DNA of 64,000 nucleotides, from NCBI GenBank assembly GCA_025055635.1, contig JANWWQ010000003.1, positions 36,352 to 100,351 of the forward strand, given 5' to 3'. The DNA is from Flavobacteriales bacterium (GTDB taxonomy: Bacteria; Bacteroidota; Bacteroidia; CAIKAF01). The notes under the pieces were generated by a model. The model ran no database searches, had not been told where the DNA came from, and worked only from the letters and a program-made list of their open reading frames with translations. Shown piece after piece: positions 28,260 through 37,286 of the stretch (positions are counted from its first letter, which is position 1; every line of letters starts with the position of its first letter). Both the position numbers and the translations under genes were made by a program.

Positions 28260-29303
28260 ATGTGCTCCAATATCTCCCAAAGGATTTGGGGCACAGTAAC
28301 GGGCGACGTCCTCAAGCAGCTGGCCCATTCTGCCAGTAGGATAGCCCTTTTAAACGATGAAAACACCCATAGGCTTTGCGTCCCTCTTCTGGGGAAGCTT
28401 CCAAAAGAAATCACTTTCATAAAACATCCTGCGGGTGAAAGGGGAAAAACCTGGATGGCCTTAGGTAAGCTCCTGGAAGAGTTAGCCCAGATGGGACTGG
28501 ATCGTCAATCTCTTCTGTATGTCTTAGGAGGAGGGGCTCTCTGCGATGTAGGAGGATTGGCAGCATCCTTGTATATGCGGGGTATTCGTTGTGTTTACAT
28601 TCCTACCACCCTCGTGGCTCTGGTAGATGCTTGTATTGGCGGAAAAACAGCCGTTAATCTGGGTGATTTGAAAAACCTCGTGGGCACTTTTCGCTCCCCG
28701 GAAGCTATTCTTTGCGACACTCGATTTTTGGCTACACTCACGCCTGTACAAATCCTGGAAGGATGGGCGGAAATGCTCAAGCATGGAATGGTGGCTGATG
28801 CTCGGCACCTAGAGCAGTTGCTAGCCGTGCCTGATCCATTTGAGGGGGGGATGCAACCGGAACTCATCTCTTCTTCGCAGGAAATAAAATGGCAAATTGT
28901 CCAGCAGGATCCCTATGAAAAAGACAAAAGGAAACTTTTAAACTTCGGACATTCCGTGGGGCACGCCCTGGAAAGTTGGTTTGCCTCCCATGGGCGACCC
29001 TTGCCTCATGGTCTGAGCGTAGCTGCTGGCATGCTTGTGGAACTGGAACTCAGCACAATGTACGCCGGTCTCCACCCGGAAACAACGGCTATGTATCAAG
29101 CCATGATCCGCTCTTTATATGCACCTTATTGGCCTACTATGCCTCCCGCAGTAGCTTTACTGCCATTTCTTCGGATGGACAAAAAAAACTACCGGCATGC
29201 ACATCGTTTTACGCTGCTGAAAGCTCCAGGCAAGGGGGTCTGGGACGTGGAAATAACCGAAGAAGCTATTCTGACTGCTTACCAAAAGGTTTGGTATTCA
29301 TAG
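28260..29303 (+). CDS. aroB: 3-dehydroquinate synthase
   Basis: YVLGGGALCDVGGLAASLYMRGIRCVYIPTTLVALVDACIGGKTAVNL; LNFGHSVGHALE. Confidence 0.95.
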   Translation: MCSNISQRIWGTVTGDVLKQLAHSASRIALLNDENTHRLCVPLLGKLPKEITFIKHPAGERGKTWMALGKLLEELAQMGLDRQSLLYVLGGGALCDVGGLAASLYMRGIRCVYIPTTLVALVDACIGGKTAVNLGDLKNLVGTFRSPEAILCDTRFLATLTPVQILEGWAEMLKHGMVADARHLEQLLAVPDPFEGGMQPELISSSQEIKWQIVQQDPYEKDKRKLLNFGHSVGHALESWFASHGRPLPHGLSVAAGMLVELELSTMYAGLHPETTAMYQAMIRSLYAPYWPTMPPAVALLPFLRMDKKNYRHAHRFTLLKAPGKGVWDVEITEEAILTAYQKVWYS

Positions 29304-29567
29304 AATGAATTCATTGCAAATAGTAAATTTTTTCATTTATGATATGTGAATAAAATAAAATATGATGATCTCGCCCCTTCTTTAGGCATTTTAGAAAACC
29401 GTTTCAGACGAACAAAACTTTTTTATTGGCTGTAATTGTCAGCGTTAGGGCGTTAAAAGAGTGGGATATTTGTAAAAATAGTTTTAGGGCTTTTGTATAT
29501 TGTTTTAAATTTAATTCTTTATTTTTAGAAATAAATTTTCACTTTACAAACCGCTATTAATAGAATT

Positions 29568-30620
29568 TTAAAATTTATTTTTCAGGCCCGTACCTGTCAA
29601 TGGAACCAGACGGATTCCTTTACCGGGATATCTGGTAATGGCGGCCAGGCTCACGGCTGATGTGTATTCAATGTACAATCCTTGGTGGACCGCTTTTGCC
29701 CAGCTGCGAATGATTTCTTCTTCCGAAACAGGATAGAGTTGTCCTCCTGTTTCCTGAACGGCTTTGAGGATAAGGGTGCGCAAAGCGGGCCTTCGGACGG
29801 CTATGCCATCCGCAATTGTGGGTCTGAAAGGCCCCCGCCTTCGCAGCAGCGGCGCACAGGCTTCGGAAAAGGCCGCTGAAAGGGCGGGCATGTTGGGTAA
29901 AAGGCCCATTTGATGCAGTTCAGAGAAGCCTTTCCACGCTCCCAGGAGCAGCGAACCGTTGCCAGTGGGGAAGATGATTTCATCAGGCATCTGCGTGCTG
30001 CACTGCATCCATACTTCGTAGGCGAACAGCCGTGTGCCTTCCAGAAACCAGGGGCACCACACATGGGAGGCAAACCAGGCTTTGCCTGCAGCCATGAGGG
30101 CGGCACGACTGGCCTTTTCCCGCGGGCCCGGTACCCGCACTACGCGAGCTCCGAGCGCTTCTATCATGCCCAGTTTGGCAGGGGGGGCTGTGGCAGGCAC
30201 ATAAATTTCACAGGAGATACCAGCTGCGGCCGCATATGCGGCTACAGCACAGCCGGCGTTGCCACTGGAGTCTTCCACAACTGCAGTAGCCCCTTCTTCC
30301 AATGCTCGGCTTATCATGACGGCGGCACCTCGGTCCTTAAAGGAGCCCGTAGGGCTCAAAAATTCAGCTTTCACAAGGAGGGTAAGTCCTTCCCAGCGGA
30401 TAGGAAAGACGGGAGTAAGGCCTTCACCCAGCGTAAGGCATTTTTCAGGATGATCCAGAGGGAGCAATTTTCGCAGGTCCTGGGAGCACAATTTCAGCCC
30501 TCTGACATCCTCTAGGTGAGGGAGGGGCTTTATCAATTGAAGTATCTGGCCCGGTACTGCCTGAAAAGCCTCCCTGAAGCTTTGCCAACGGCTCCGACCA
30601 TCCGTCAGATAAAATTTCAT
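29568..30620 (-). CDS. Threonine synthase-like PLP-dependent enzyme
   Basis: TLGEGLTPVFPI, SPTGSFKDRGAAVMIS (PLP Lys), EDSSGNAGCAVAAYAAAAG. Confidence 0.88.
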   Translation of the reverse strand: MKFYLTDGRSRWQSFREAFQAVPGQILQLIKPLPHLEDVRGLKLCSQDLRKLLPLDHPEKCLTLGEGLTPVFPIRWEGLTLLVKAEFLSPTGSFKDRGAAVMISRALEEGATAVVEDSSGNAGCAVAAYAAAAGISCEIYVPATAPPAKLGMIEALGARVVRVPGPREKASRAALMAAGKAWFASHVWCPWFLEGTRLFAYEVWMQCSTQMPDEIIFPTGNGSLLLGAWKGFSELHQMGLLPNMPALSAAFSEACAPLLRRRGPFRPTIADGIAVRRPALRTLILKAVQETGGQLYPVSEEEIIRSWAKAVHQGLYIEYTSAVSLAAITRYPGKGIRLVPLTGTGLKNKF

Positions 30621-31234
30621 ACCCCCCCTTTTCCAGCGGCTTTGCGAATCAAAGCCTGATGGATTTGGAGCACTTGAGCCTGCACATCATGCACACCATC
30701 ATTGTGAATAACCCAGGTGGCTAGGGGTATTTTTTTTTCATCAGGCCACTGGTTTTTAATGCGTTGCAAAGCTTGTTCCCGAGGGATTCCCCGTTTCTGC
30801 TCCAGGCGCTGCAACCGAAGTTCTAAGGGAGCTGTAACCAATATCACTGCGTCAAATTCCTTCCAGGATCCGGTTTCAAAATAGAGAGCGGCTTCAGAAA
30901 GCACATAGGGAGCGGTGGCATGAACACGGCAGAAAGATTCAAATGCCTCCCTTACCAGCGGATGAATAAAAGCCTCAAGACGAGCTTTGAGAGTGGGATC
31001 GTTAAACACCAGCTGAGCCAGTGTGGATCTATCTACTTCTTTGCCTCCCTCTTTTTCTGGTTTTATGGCCTGCCCTTCCGTTAAGGAGTCCACGAATTGC
31101 ACGGTTTTTGGGTGCCCGTAAAGCCTGCGTACCTCTTCATCGGCGTAGAAGACTGGTACTCCCTGTTTTTCAAATAAGGTGGCCACAAAGGATTTTCCGC
31201 TGCCCATGCCGCCGGTAAGGGCAACCCGCAGCAC
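30617..31234 (-). CDS. coaE: Dephospho-CoA kinase
   Basis: VALTGGMGSGKSFVATLFEKQGVPVFYADEEV; EAALYFETGSWKEFDAVILVTAP. Confidence 0.95.
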   Translation of the reverse strand: MLRVALTGGMGSGKSFVATLFEKQGVPVFYADEEVRRLYGHPKTVQFVDSLTEGQAIKPEKEGGKEVDRSTLAQLVFNDPTLKARLEAFIHPLVREAFESFCRVHATAPYVLSEAALYFETGSWKEFDAVILVTAPLELRLQRLEQKRGIPREQALQRIKNQWPDEKKIPLATWVIHNDGVHDVQAQVLQIHQALIRKAAGKGGV

Positions 31235-31241
31235 GGGGATC

Positions 31242-31562
31242 TCAGCGCTGTGTATCCAATTGGCCCGGTGCCGTCAGGGCCGATTTATCCACTCTCATTC
31301 GCGACTTGTCCACTGTTTCCAGGATAATCGTTTTTTCTTCCACCTCAGCTACTTTGCCGTAAATGCCTCCTATGGTCATCACTTCGTCGCCTTTTTTTAA
31401 ATTTTCCCGGAACTTGCGTTGTTCTTTGGCACGCTTCATTTGCGGGCGAATCATAAAAAAATAAAAGATGACCACAATCAGGATGAGGGGCAGGAACGAC
31501 ATAATGGGGTTGGGATTTCCCTGCCCATCTTGAGGTCCCATCATCAGAATAAAATGTATCAT
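31242..31562 (-). CDS. yajC: Preprotein translocase subunit YajC
   Basis: [49 protein letters not shown]. Confidence 0.94.
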   Translation of the reverse strand: MIHFILMMGPQDGQGNPNPIMSFLPLILIVVIFYFFMIRPQMKRAKEQRKFRENLKKGDEVMTIGGIYGKVAEVEEKTIILETVDKSRMRVDKSALTAPGQLDTQR

Positions 31563-31581
31563 AAACCTAAATTTATTAAGT

Positions 31582-32031
31582 TTATTGCGGCAAACGAATA
31601 TAACCCTTAATTTTCAGTTCTGTTTCGTTAGGCACGGTGTTGGCATAAAGGGTAACCGTTTTGGAAACCTGGCCCTGCTTGCCTTCGCTGTTGAATTCCA
31701 CGACGATTTCTCCTTCCTCGCCGGGTGGCACAGGTTCCTTGGGGTATTCGGAAACGGTACATCCGCAGCTCGTTTTGGCATCACTGATGACCAGATCCCC
31801 TTTACCTACATTTTTGAACCTGAACACGTGGCGCACTTTCTGGCCTTGTATAATTTCTCCAAAGTCATATACTGTGGTGTCAAAGCGGAATGCACCTGGG
31901 ACTTCCAACAACTGAGGGTCCAAGGGTTTTTCCCGGGATTGACAACCGGCCAACAGGACTGCAAGCCACACACTCAATAGACGGGAAGAACTGATTGTAA
32001 AAAGCCGCATAAAATCCATCAGCTTCATCAA
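31582..32031 (-). CDS. DUF1573 lipoprotein
   Basis: Lipobox [67 protein letters not shown]. Confidence 0.93.
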   Translation of the reverse strand: MMKLMDFMRLFTISSSRLLSVWLAVLLAGCQSREKPLDPQLLEVPGAFRFDTTVYDFGEIIQGQKVRHVFRFKNVGKGDLVISDAKTSCGCTVSEYPKEPVPPGEEGEIVVEFNSEGKQGQVSKTVTLYANTVPNETELKIKGYIRLPQ

Positions 32032-33014
32032 GAGGATATTGTTTTTTTAGAAATACTTTTTATGCTATCAGCAGTATCCAAAAGGCCTTTCCCCGATTTA
32101 TTGATCATCCCTTCTTTTTGCATAATTCGTGCCATGGTGTCCAGCACACCGTTGAGAAAATTGGCGCTTTTGGGGGTAGAATACTCTTTACTGAGCTCAA
32201 TATATTCATTGAGAGTGACCTTCACGGGCACTTCCTCCAGGCCGTGAAGCTCGGCACCGCCTAAGCGTAATAGCAGCATATCTAAGGGAGCAACGCGATC
32301 AGGCTCCCAGTTCTTCAAGGAGCGCACGATATATTGTTCCAGAATATCTTTTTTTTCAATTGCTGTAACTCCAAGCCTCATGGCAAAACGATAGTCTTCG
32401 TCCTGTTCCTGCAACTCAGGAATCAAGCGCAGACCTTCATTAACAGGCGTGTTTTCGATGGTGCGGGCGAGCATTCCAAAAGCAATTTCTCGGTCTTCTG
32501 TGCCGAAGAGAAACCTTTCTTCTATAATGGAAGTTAGGAGAGGATCGGGAATGAATACCTCATCCAGCAACTGCAATAAAATACGTTTATCCTGTTTGCC
32601 TGAATTGCGGTCAGCATGAAGGTATTCACGGTAAGCGAGGTTTTCCCGAATGACAGCGAACAGATGGCCTGGTAGTTCTGTGTGGGGATGCCAGCTTAGG
32701 CCCCGGCTTTGAATCAACTTTTTAAGGGTGGGGTCATTGCTAATTTTTTGGAGTATACAATTGCGGGTAAAGGCCGTCTCAGGCATTAGGTCAAACTTGT
32801 CGGGGAAAAATTTTTCCCGCGCTTTTTCCCGTTCCAGTACGGCCTGGTGGTGTACACTGCCTAGCAGGTCGAGCAGCAGCAAATAAAGGTCATACAGATG
32901 GGTAAGGCAGCTATGCAGCTTTTCGCAGAATATTTCAGGTTTTTCGGTGCCACAGAGGTGCAATCCGTACAAGATTTGCAGGACCCGTATGCGTAATTTA
33001 TGTCTATTTAGCAT
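32028..33014 (-). CDS. nusB: NusB-family transcription antitermination protein (N-terminally extended)
   Basis: C-terminal NusB domain (PLDMLLLRLGGAELHGLEEVPVKVTLNEYIELSKEYSTPKSANFLNGVLD). Confidence 0.9.
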   Translation of the reverse strand: MLNRHKLRIRVLQILYGLHLCGTEKPEIFCEKLHSCLTHLYDLYLLLLDLLGSVHHQAVLEREKAREKFFPDKFDLMPETAFTRNCILQKISNDPTLKKLIQSRGLSWHPHTELPGHLFAVIRENLAYREYLHADRNSGKQDKRILLQLLDEVFIPDPLLTSIIEERFLFGTEDREIAFGMLARTIENTPVNEGLRLIPELQEQDEDYRFAMRLGVTAIEKKDILEQYIVRSLKNWEPDRVAPLDMLLLRLGGAELHGLEEVPVKVTLNEYIELSKEYSTPKSANFLNGVLDTMARIMQKEGMINKSGKGLLDTADSIKSISKKTISS

Positions 33015-33020
33015 TGGGCA

Positions 33021-34139
33021 TCAGGCCCTTGTGAAAGGGATTTTCAGTTGGGCAGCTGTTTTTAAACGGGCCTCTGCCCTGGCTTTAGCGGCGGCTAAGG
33101 GGGTCTGCCCATTTTGCGAAGCCGTGTTCAAAATTTCCAGGGTAAGGTCATAGATATGACGGGTTTGTTCCATGGCTCTTTCCCGGTTGTAATTGCCCTG
33201 GTATTCATTGTACACATTGATGAGGCCCCCCGCATTAATGAGAAAATCGGGAGCATACACAATTCCTTTTTCCATAAGCTCGCGGCTGTGCAATTCTTCA
33301 TTAAGGAGCTGATTATTTGCAGCTCCGGCAACAATGGAACATTTCAATCGGGGAATAGTGAGATCGTTCAGAGTTCCCCCCAAGGCACAGGGCGCATAAA
33401 TATCCATATCCATGTCATAAATTTCTTCCGGATCACTAACTTGCACGGAAGGATACTCAGATGTTACTTCTTTAATTTTGTCTTCATAAATGTCAGTGAC
33501 CCAAATGCGGGCATTTTCTTTGGCTAGTAGGCCCACAAGATTCTGACCTACGCTCCCGCATCCTTGCACCACAATTTTTTTATTTTCAAGACTGTCTGAT
33601 CCAAACACTTTTTTGGCAGCCGCCTTCATTCCCATGTATACGCCGAAAGCAGTGAAAGGGGAGGGGTTTCCGCTTCCTCCAAGGTGGGTGGGGAGACCAC
33701 TCACGTAAGGGGTGGACATGCGGATGAATTCCATATCACGGGAGGTCATGCCTACATCTTCCGCAGTGATATACTTGCCACCCAGATCGTGTACGAACTG
33801 GCCGAAACGCCGCAGCAAATGCTCCGTCTTATGGCGGCGGGGATCGCCAATAATAACAGCTTTACCACCCCCTAAATTGAGTCCGGAAACAGCCGCCTTA
33901 TAAGTCATTCCACGGGAGAGTCGCAGAACATCGGCCAAAGCTGCCGCCTCTGATTCGTAAGGCCACATGCGCACTCCCCCCAGCGCCGCTCCCAAACAAG
34001 TGTTGTGAATAGCAATGATGGCTCTTAGACCCGAAGCCTTGTCAAAACAGAATAGCACCTCCTCATGTTCTGATTCTTCCATGTTCTGCAACACGGCCTG
34101 GGAGGGGGCCTCCAATTCTAAAGGTTCGTTGATCGCCAT
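33021..34139 (-). CDS. Leucine dehydrogenase-like Glu/Leu/Phe/Val dehydrogenase
   Basis: GLRAIIAIHNTCLGAALGGVRMWPY; MTYKAAVSGLNLGGGKAVIIGDP. ORF extends to 34154; ATG 34139 plausible. Confidence 0.93.
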   Translation of the reverse strand: MAINEPLELEAPSQAVLQNMEESEHEEVLFCFDKASGLRAIIAIHNTCLGAALGGVRMWPYESEAAALADVLRLSRGMTYKAAVSGLNLGGGKAVIIGDPRRHKTEHLLRRFGQFVHDLGGKYITAEDVGMTSRDMEFIRMSTPYVSGLPTHLGGSGNPSPFTAFGVYMGMKAAAKKVFGSDSLENKKIVVQGCGSVGQNLVGLLAKENARIWVTDIYEDKIKEVTSEYPSVQVSDPEEIYDMDMDIYAPCALGGTLNDLTIPRLKCSIVAGAANNQLLNEELHSRELMEKGIVYAPDFLINAGGLINVYNEYQGNYNRERAMEQTRHIYDLTLEILNTASQNGQTPLAAAKARAEARLKTAAQLKIPFTRA

Positions 34140-34185
34140 GTTTTTCCAGGTCAAAGTTGGCTATTGATTAAGTAACTTTCCGCCC

Positions 34186-34193
34186 CAAAAATA
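34186..34193 (-). promoter_or_regulatory. -7 element (TATTTTTG) for the dehydrogenase-nusB-yajC-coaE cluster
   Basis: Exact TAnnTTTG on the minus strand. Confidence 0.45.
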
Positions 34194-34230
34194 AAACTTT
34201 GTTTTGGGCACTCTGTAGCACTTTCCTGGC

Positions 34231-36021
34231 ATGATGAGCCGACTTAACGCTTATCTGAGGCCCCATGCCAGCCTTTTTATCCTGGGAGTATGCTTCGTGG
34301 TACTGGCCAATATATTCTCTCTTTACCCAGCCCGCCTAATAAGCCGATCTTTGGATCTGGTAATTACCCAGCTTGAATTGTACTCCCTCCTTAAACGCAC
34401 TACCCTGGCTTCAGCAATTTCTGAGCCCGCTTTTGAGGCGATCCTGGTGTTTGCTGCTGCTATTCTGATTCTGGCCTTGGTGAAAGGGTTTTTTATGTTT
34501 CTCATGCGGCAGACACTGATCATTATCAGCAGGAAAATTGAATATAAAATCAAAAATCAGCTCTATGCGCATTACCAAACTCTGGATCAATATTTTTTCA
34601 AAATGCACTCTACCGGTGATCTAATGACTCGAATTTCTGAAGATGTCTCCCGCGTTCGCATGTACCTGGGACCGGCTATCATGTACACCATCAATATGGT
34701 TGTGATGTGCGTGTTGGTGGTGGCCATGATGCTGACGGTCAGTCCCCGATTGACAGCTGTGGTACTTTTTCCAATGCCCATTCTTGCACTGGTGGTGTAC
34801 GGGGTAAACCATACTCTGCTACAGCGTAGCGATGTGCAGCAAAGCCGATTGGCTCTCCTTTCTTCTTACGTGCAGGAAAGCCTTGCGGGAATCCGTATTG
34901 TGAAATTTTTTCATCGTGAGTATGCTTTTGCTATGCGGCTTGAGAATGTCTCCCTGCAATATAGGGACGCCAGTCTTCGCCTGGCCCGCGTAGACGCTGC
35001 TTTGTTTCCTACGGTGCTGCTCCTGATAGGTGTGAGTACGGTTTTAACTCTGGTTTTTGGGGCCAAGGAGATAGCCCAAGGGCGTATCACACACGGAGTT
35101 ATTGCGGAGTTCATCGTTTACATCAATATGCTCACCTGGCCGGTGGCTTCGCTGGGATGGGTCACTTCCATCACCCAGCAGGCTTTGGTTTCCTTCCGGC
35201 GCATTTGCGAGTATCTGGATAGCCGACCACACGTTATCTCTGGTCCTAAACCTGTTCCCAGTCAGTTTGAAGAAATCAGATTTGAAAAGGTAAGCTTCAG
35301 CTATCCTGAAACAGGAATCAGAGCCCTCCACCAAGTTAGTTTTACCCTTCGCAGGGGCACTTGCCTATGTATCACCGGTCCCACGGGTTCCGGAAAATCG
35401 GCCCTTGTGGCCTTGCTTTTACGTTTTTATGATCCGGAAGAAGGCCAAATTTTCCTGAACGGTGAAGACATCCGCACCTTGGACCTTGCGCAGTATCGCC
35501 AAATGTTTTCTTACGTACCGCAGGACGCGGGAATTTTTTCTGACACTATAGCAGCAAATATCAACTGGGGCCGGGATGAAGTTCTGCCGCTCAAAGTCCT
35601 GGAAGAAGCCGCTCAACAGGCTTGCGTGTTAGACTCAATCAAATCTTTGCCCGAAGGCTTCAATACTCTTACGGGTGAAAAAGGTGTGAAGCTCTCGGGG
35701 GGCCAGAAGCAACGTATTGCCCTGGCTAGGGCTTTTCTGAAGCCAGCGCCCGTCCTGGTACTTGACGATTGCCTTTCGGCACTGGACTACGGCACGGAAG
35801 CCCATATCCGAAAATACCTCCAAAGCTTGTTACCGGAGCGGACCCTACTCATCACTGGTCACCGCGTGTCAGCTTTCCCGCCCGGATGCCGAGTATTGGT
35901 GTTGCAGCACGGCCGGATTGCGGAGGAGGGAACCCCTGAAGAACTGCTGGCTAAGGACGGATATTTTGCGGCCATTTATAGGGAGCAAAGGAAACCTCAA
36001 ACCGATTCTTACGTTTATTGA
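34231..36021 (+). CDS. ABC transporter, fused permease/ATPase (MsbA/MdlB-like)
   Basis: Six-TM exporter domain, Walker A CITGPTGSGKSALVALLLRFYDPEEGQIFLNG, signature KLSGGQKQRIALARAFLKPAPVLVLDDCLSALD. Confidence 0.95.
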   Translation: MMSRLNAYLRPHASLFILGVCFVVLANIFSLYPARLISRSLDLVITQLELYSLLKRTTLASAISEPAFEAILVFAAAILILALVKGFFMFLMRQTLIIISRKIEYKIKNQLYAHYQTLDQYFFKMHSTGDLMTRISEDVSRVRMYLGPAIMYTINMVVMCVLVVAMMLTVSPRLTAVVLFPMPILALVVYGVNHTLLQRSDVQQSRLALLSSYVQESLAGIRIVKFFHREYAFAMRLENVSLQYRDASLRLARVDAALFPTVLLLIGVSTVLTLVFGAKEIAQGRITHGVIAEFIVYINMLTWPVASLGWVTSITQQALVSFRRICEYLDSRPHVISGPKPVPSQFEEIRFEKVSFSYPETGIRALHQVSFTLRRGTCLCITGPTGSGKSALVALLLRFYDPEEGQIFLNGEDIRTLDLAQYRQMFSYVPQDAGIFSDTIAANINWGRDEVLPLKVLEEAAQQACVLDSIKSLPEGFNTLTGEKGVKLSGGQKQRIALARAFLKPAPVLVLDDCLSALDYGTEAHIRKYLQSLLPERTLLITGHRVSAFPPGCRVLVLQHGRIAEEGTPEELLAKDGYFAAIYREQRKPQTDSYVY

Positions 36022-36043
36022 GCCTGCGTCAGTTTTTTCCGTA

Positions 36044-37012
36044 ATGGCTGTCATAGGTACCGATGTCACAGAGGCTGCGCGACGACTGAAAGCCGGGGAG
36101 GTAGTAGCCGTTCCCACTGAAACTGTGTATGGCCTGGCTGCTAATGCGCTCAACCGGCAGGCCGTACTACAAATTTTTAAAATTAAACACCGCCCTTCCT
36201 TTGACCCGCTTATTGTGCATTGTGTGAATGTGGAGGAGGCGTTCCGCTATGCCGTTCGTGTGCCTCCGGCCGCCTTTGTACTGGCCGAAAAATTTTGGCC
36301 TGGACCTCTTACTCTGGTATTGCCCTCGCGGGGTGTGGTGCCCGAAGTGGTCAATGCCGGACTACCCACCGTAGCACTCCGAGTGCCAGCCCATCCCCTG
36401 CTCATCCAGCTATTGCACCAAGTAGATTTTCCTTTGGCTGCACCCAGTGCCAATCCTTTCGGATATGTGAGCCCCACGCAAGCCTCCCACGTTTATGAAC
36501 AATTGGGAGATAAAATAGGGTATATACTGGACGGAGGCCCTTGTCAGTATGGACTGGAAAGCACCATCATCGGATTTGAGAAGAACAAGCCCGTATTGCT
36601 ACGTCTTGGAGCCATTCCCACAGCGCAGCTACTGCAGCTTTTTCCAGACATCACATTTAAAATTCAGGTTTCCTCCAACCCTTTAGCACCGGGCCAACTT
36701 ACCAGCCACTATGCTCCGCGAAAAAAAGTGCTGTGGTGCCAAGATTTTGAAGAAAGCTCAGACTCAGATCCTTTAACAGCTTATCTTGTTTTCGGTTCTA
36801 AAAGGCCCGCCCATGCACCCTCTACCAACATTCTGAATCTCAGCGAACAAGGCAACTACCATGAAGCAGCCCGAAACCTCTACCACCTGTTGCGCCAGTT
36901 TGATGCCGGTCCATGGCATAGGCTCAAAGTGTTTCCTCTTCCTGAAGACGACGAAGGCTTGGCCCACACTATTAACGACAGATTGCGCCGTGCAGCTGCC
37001 AGCTTTTCTTAA
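36044..37012 (+). CDS. L-threonylcarbamoyladenylate synthase (Sua5/YwlC)
   Basis: AARRLKAGEVVAVPTETVYGLAANALN..SFDPLIVHC..FWPGPLTLVLP; C-terminal Sua5 domain (APGQLTSHYAPRK). ATG 36044; upstream extension overlaps the ABC gene. Confidence 0.94.
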   Translation: MAVIGTDVTEAARRLKAGEVVAVPTETVYGLAANALNRQAVLQIFKIKHRPSFDPLIVHCVNVEEAFRYAVRVPPAAFVLAEKFWPGPLTLVLPSRGVVPEVVNAGLPTVALRVPAHPLLIQLLHQVDFPLAAPSANPFGYVSPTQASHVYEQLGDKIGYILDGGPCQYGLESTIIGFEKNKPVLLRLGAIPTAQLLQLFPDITFKIQVSSNPLAPGQLTSHYAPRKKVLWCQDFEESSDSDPLTAYLVFGSKRPAHAPSTNILNLSEQGNYHEAARNLYHLLRQFDAGPWHRLKVFPLPEDDEGLAHTINDRLRRAAASFS

Positions 37013-37188
37013 GTCTTGAAAGCAAAAAATAAAGGATTCCTCTTGAGAGCCGGCGGATGGTACTGCGAGATAACTTAGACAGTTTCCCTTTCTCCTTTTA
37101 TCTGTCAACATTCCTCAATCGCATAATTTTCTGAGCTATTCAGGCATGTTTCATTCGTTCAGGATGAATTACGGCACATTTTTGGCCT

Positions 37189-37227
37189 AACATTATAGGA
37201 ATGTTAAATTTCCTGATTTATTCAGGA
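37189..37227. promoter_or_regulatory. Two inverted repeats upstream of lon (AACATT-N5-AATGTT and TCCTGA-N5-TCAGGA)
   Basis: Perfect 6-5-6 repeats, 37189-37205 and 37211-37227, centres 22 bp apart. Confidence 0.45.
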
Positions 37228-37286
37228 TCTTTTATGATTGGCGTGTGTCATATTGTCAGTATCCTGGTTTTTAATTTTTAAATCCC

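Noticed and set aside
29529-29580. AAATAAATTTT / AAAATTTATTT 11-bp inverted repeat
   Set aside because: Purely A/T in an A/T-rich gap, so chance is plausible; no GC stem for a terminator.
29910-30515. 201-aa plus-strand ORF
   Set aside because: Antisense to the threonine synthase-like gene.
32028-33014. Unusually long NusB (328 aa)
   Set aside because: N-terminally extended NusB proteins are, as I recall, usual in Bacteroidota; not treated as novel.
35762-36043. N-terminal extension of the Sua5 ORF
   Set aside because: Overlaps the 3' end of the ABC exporter gene; the Sua5 domain starts just after ATG 36044.
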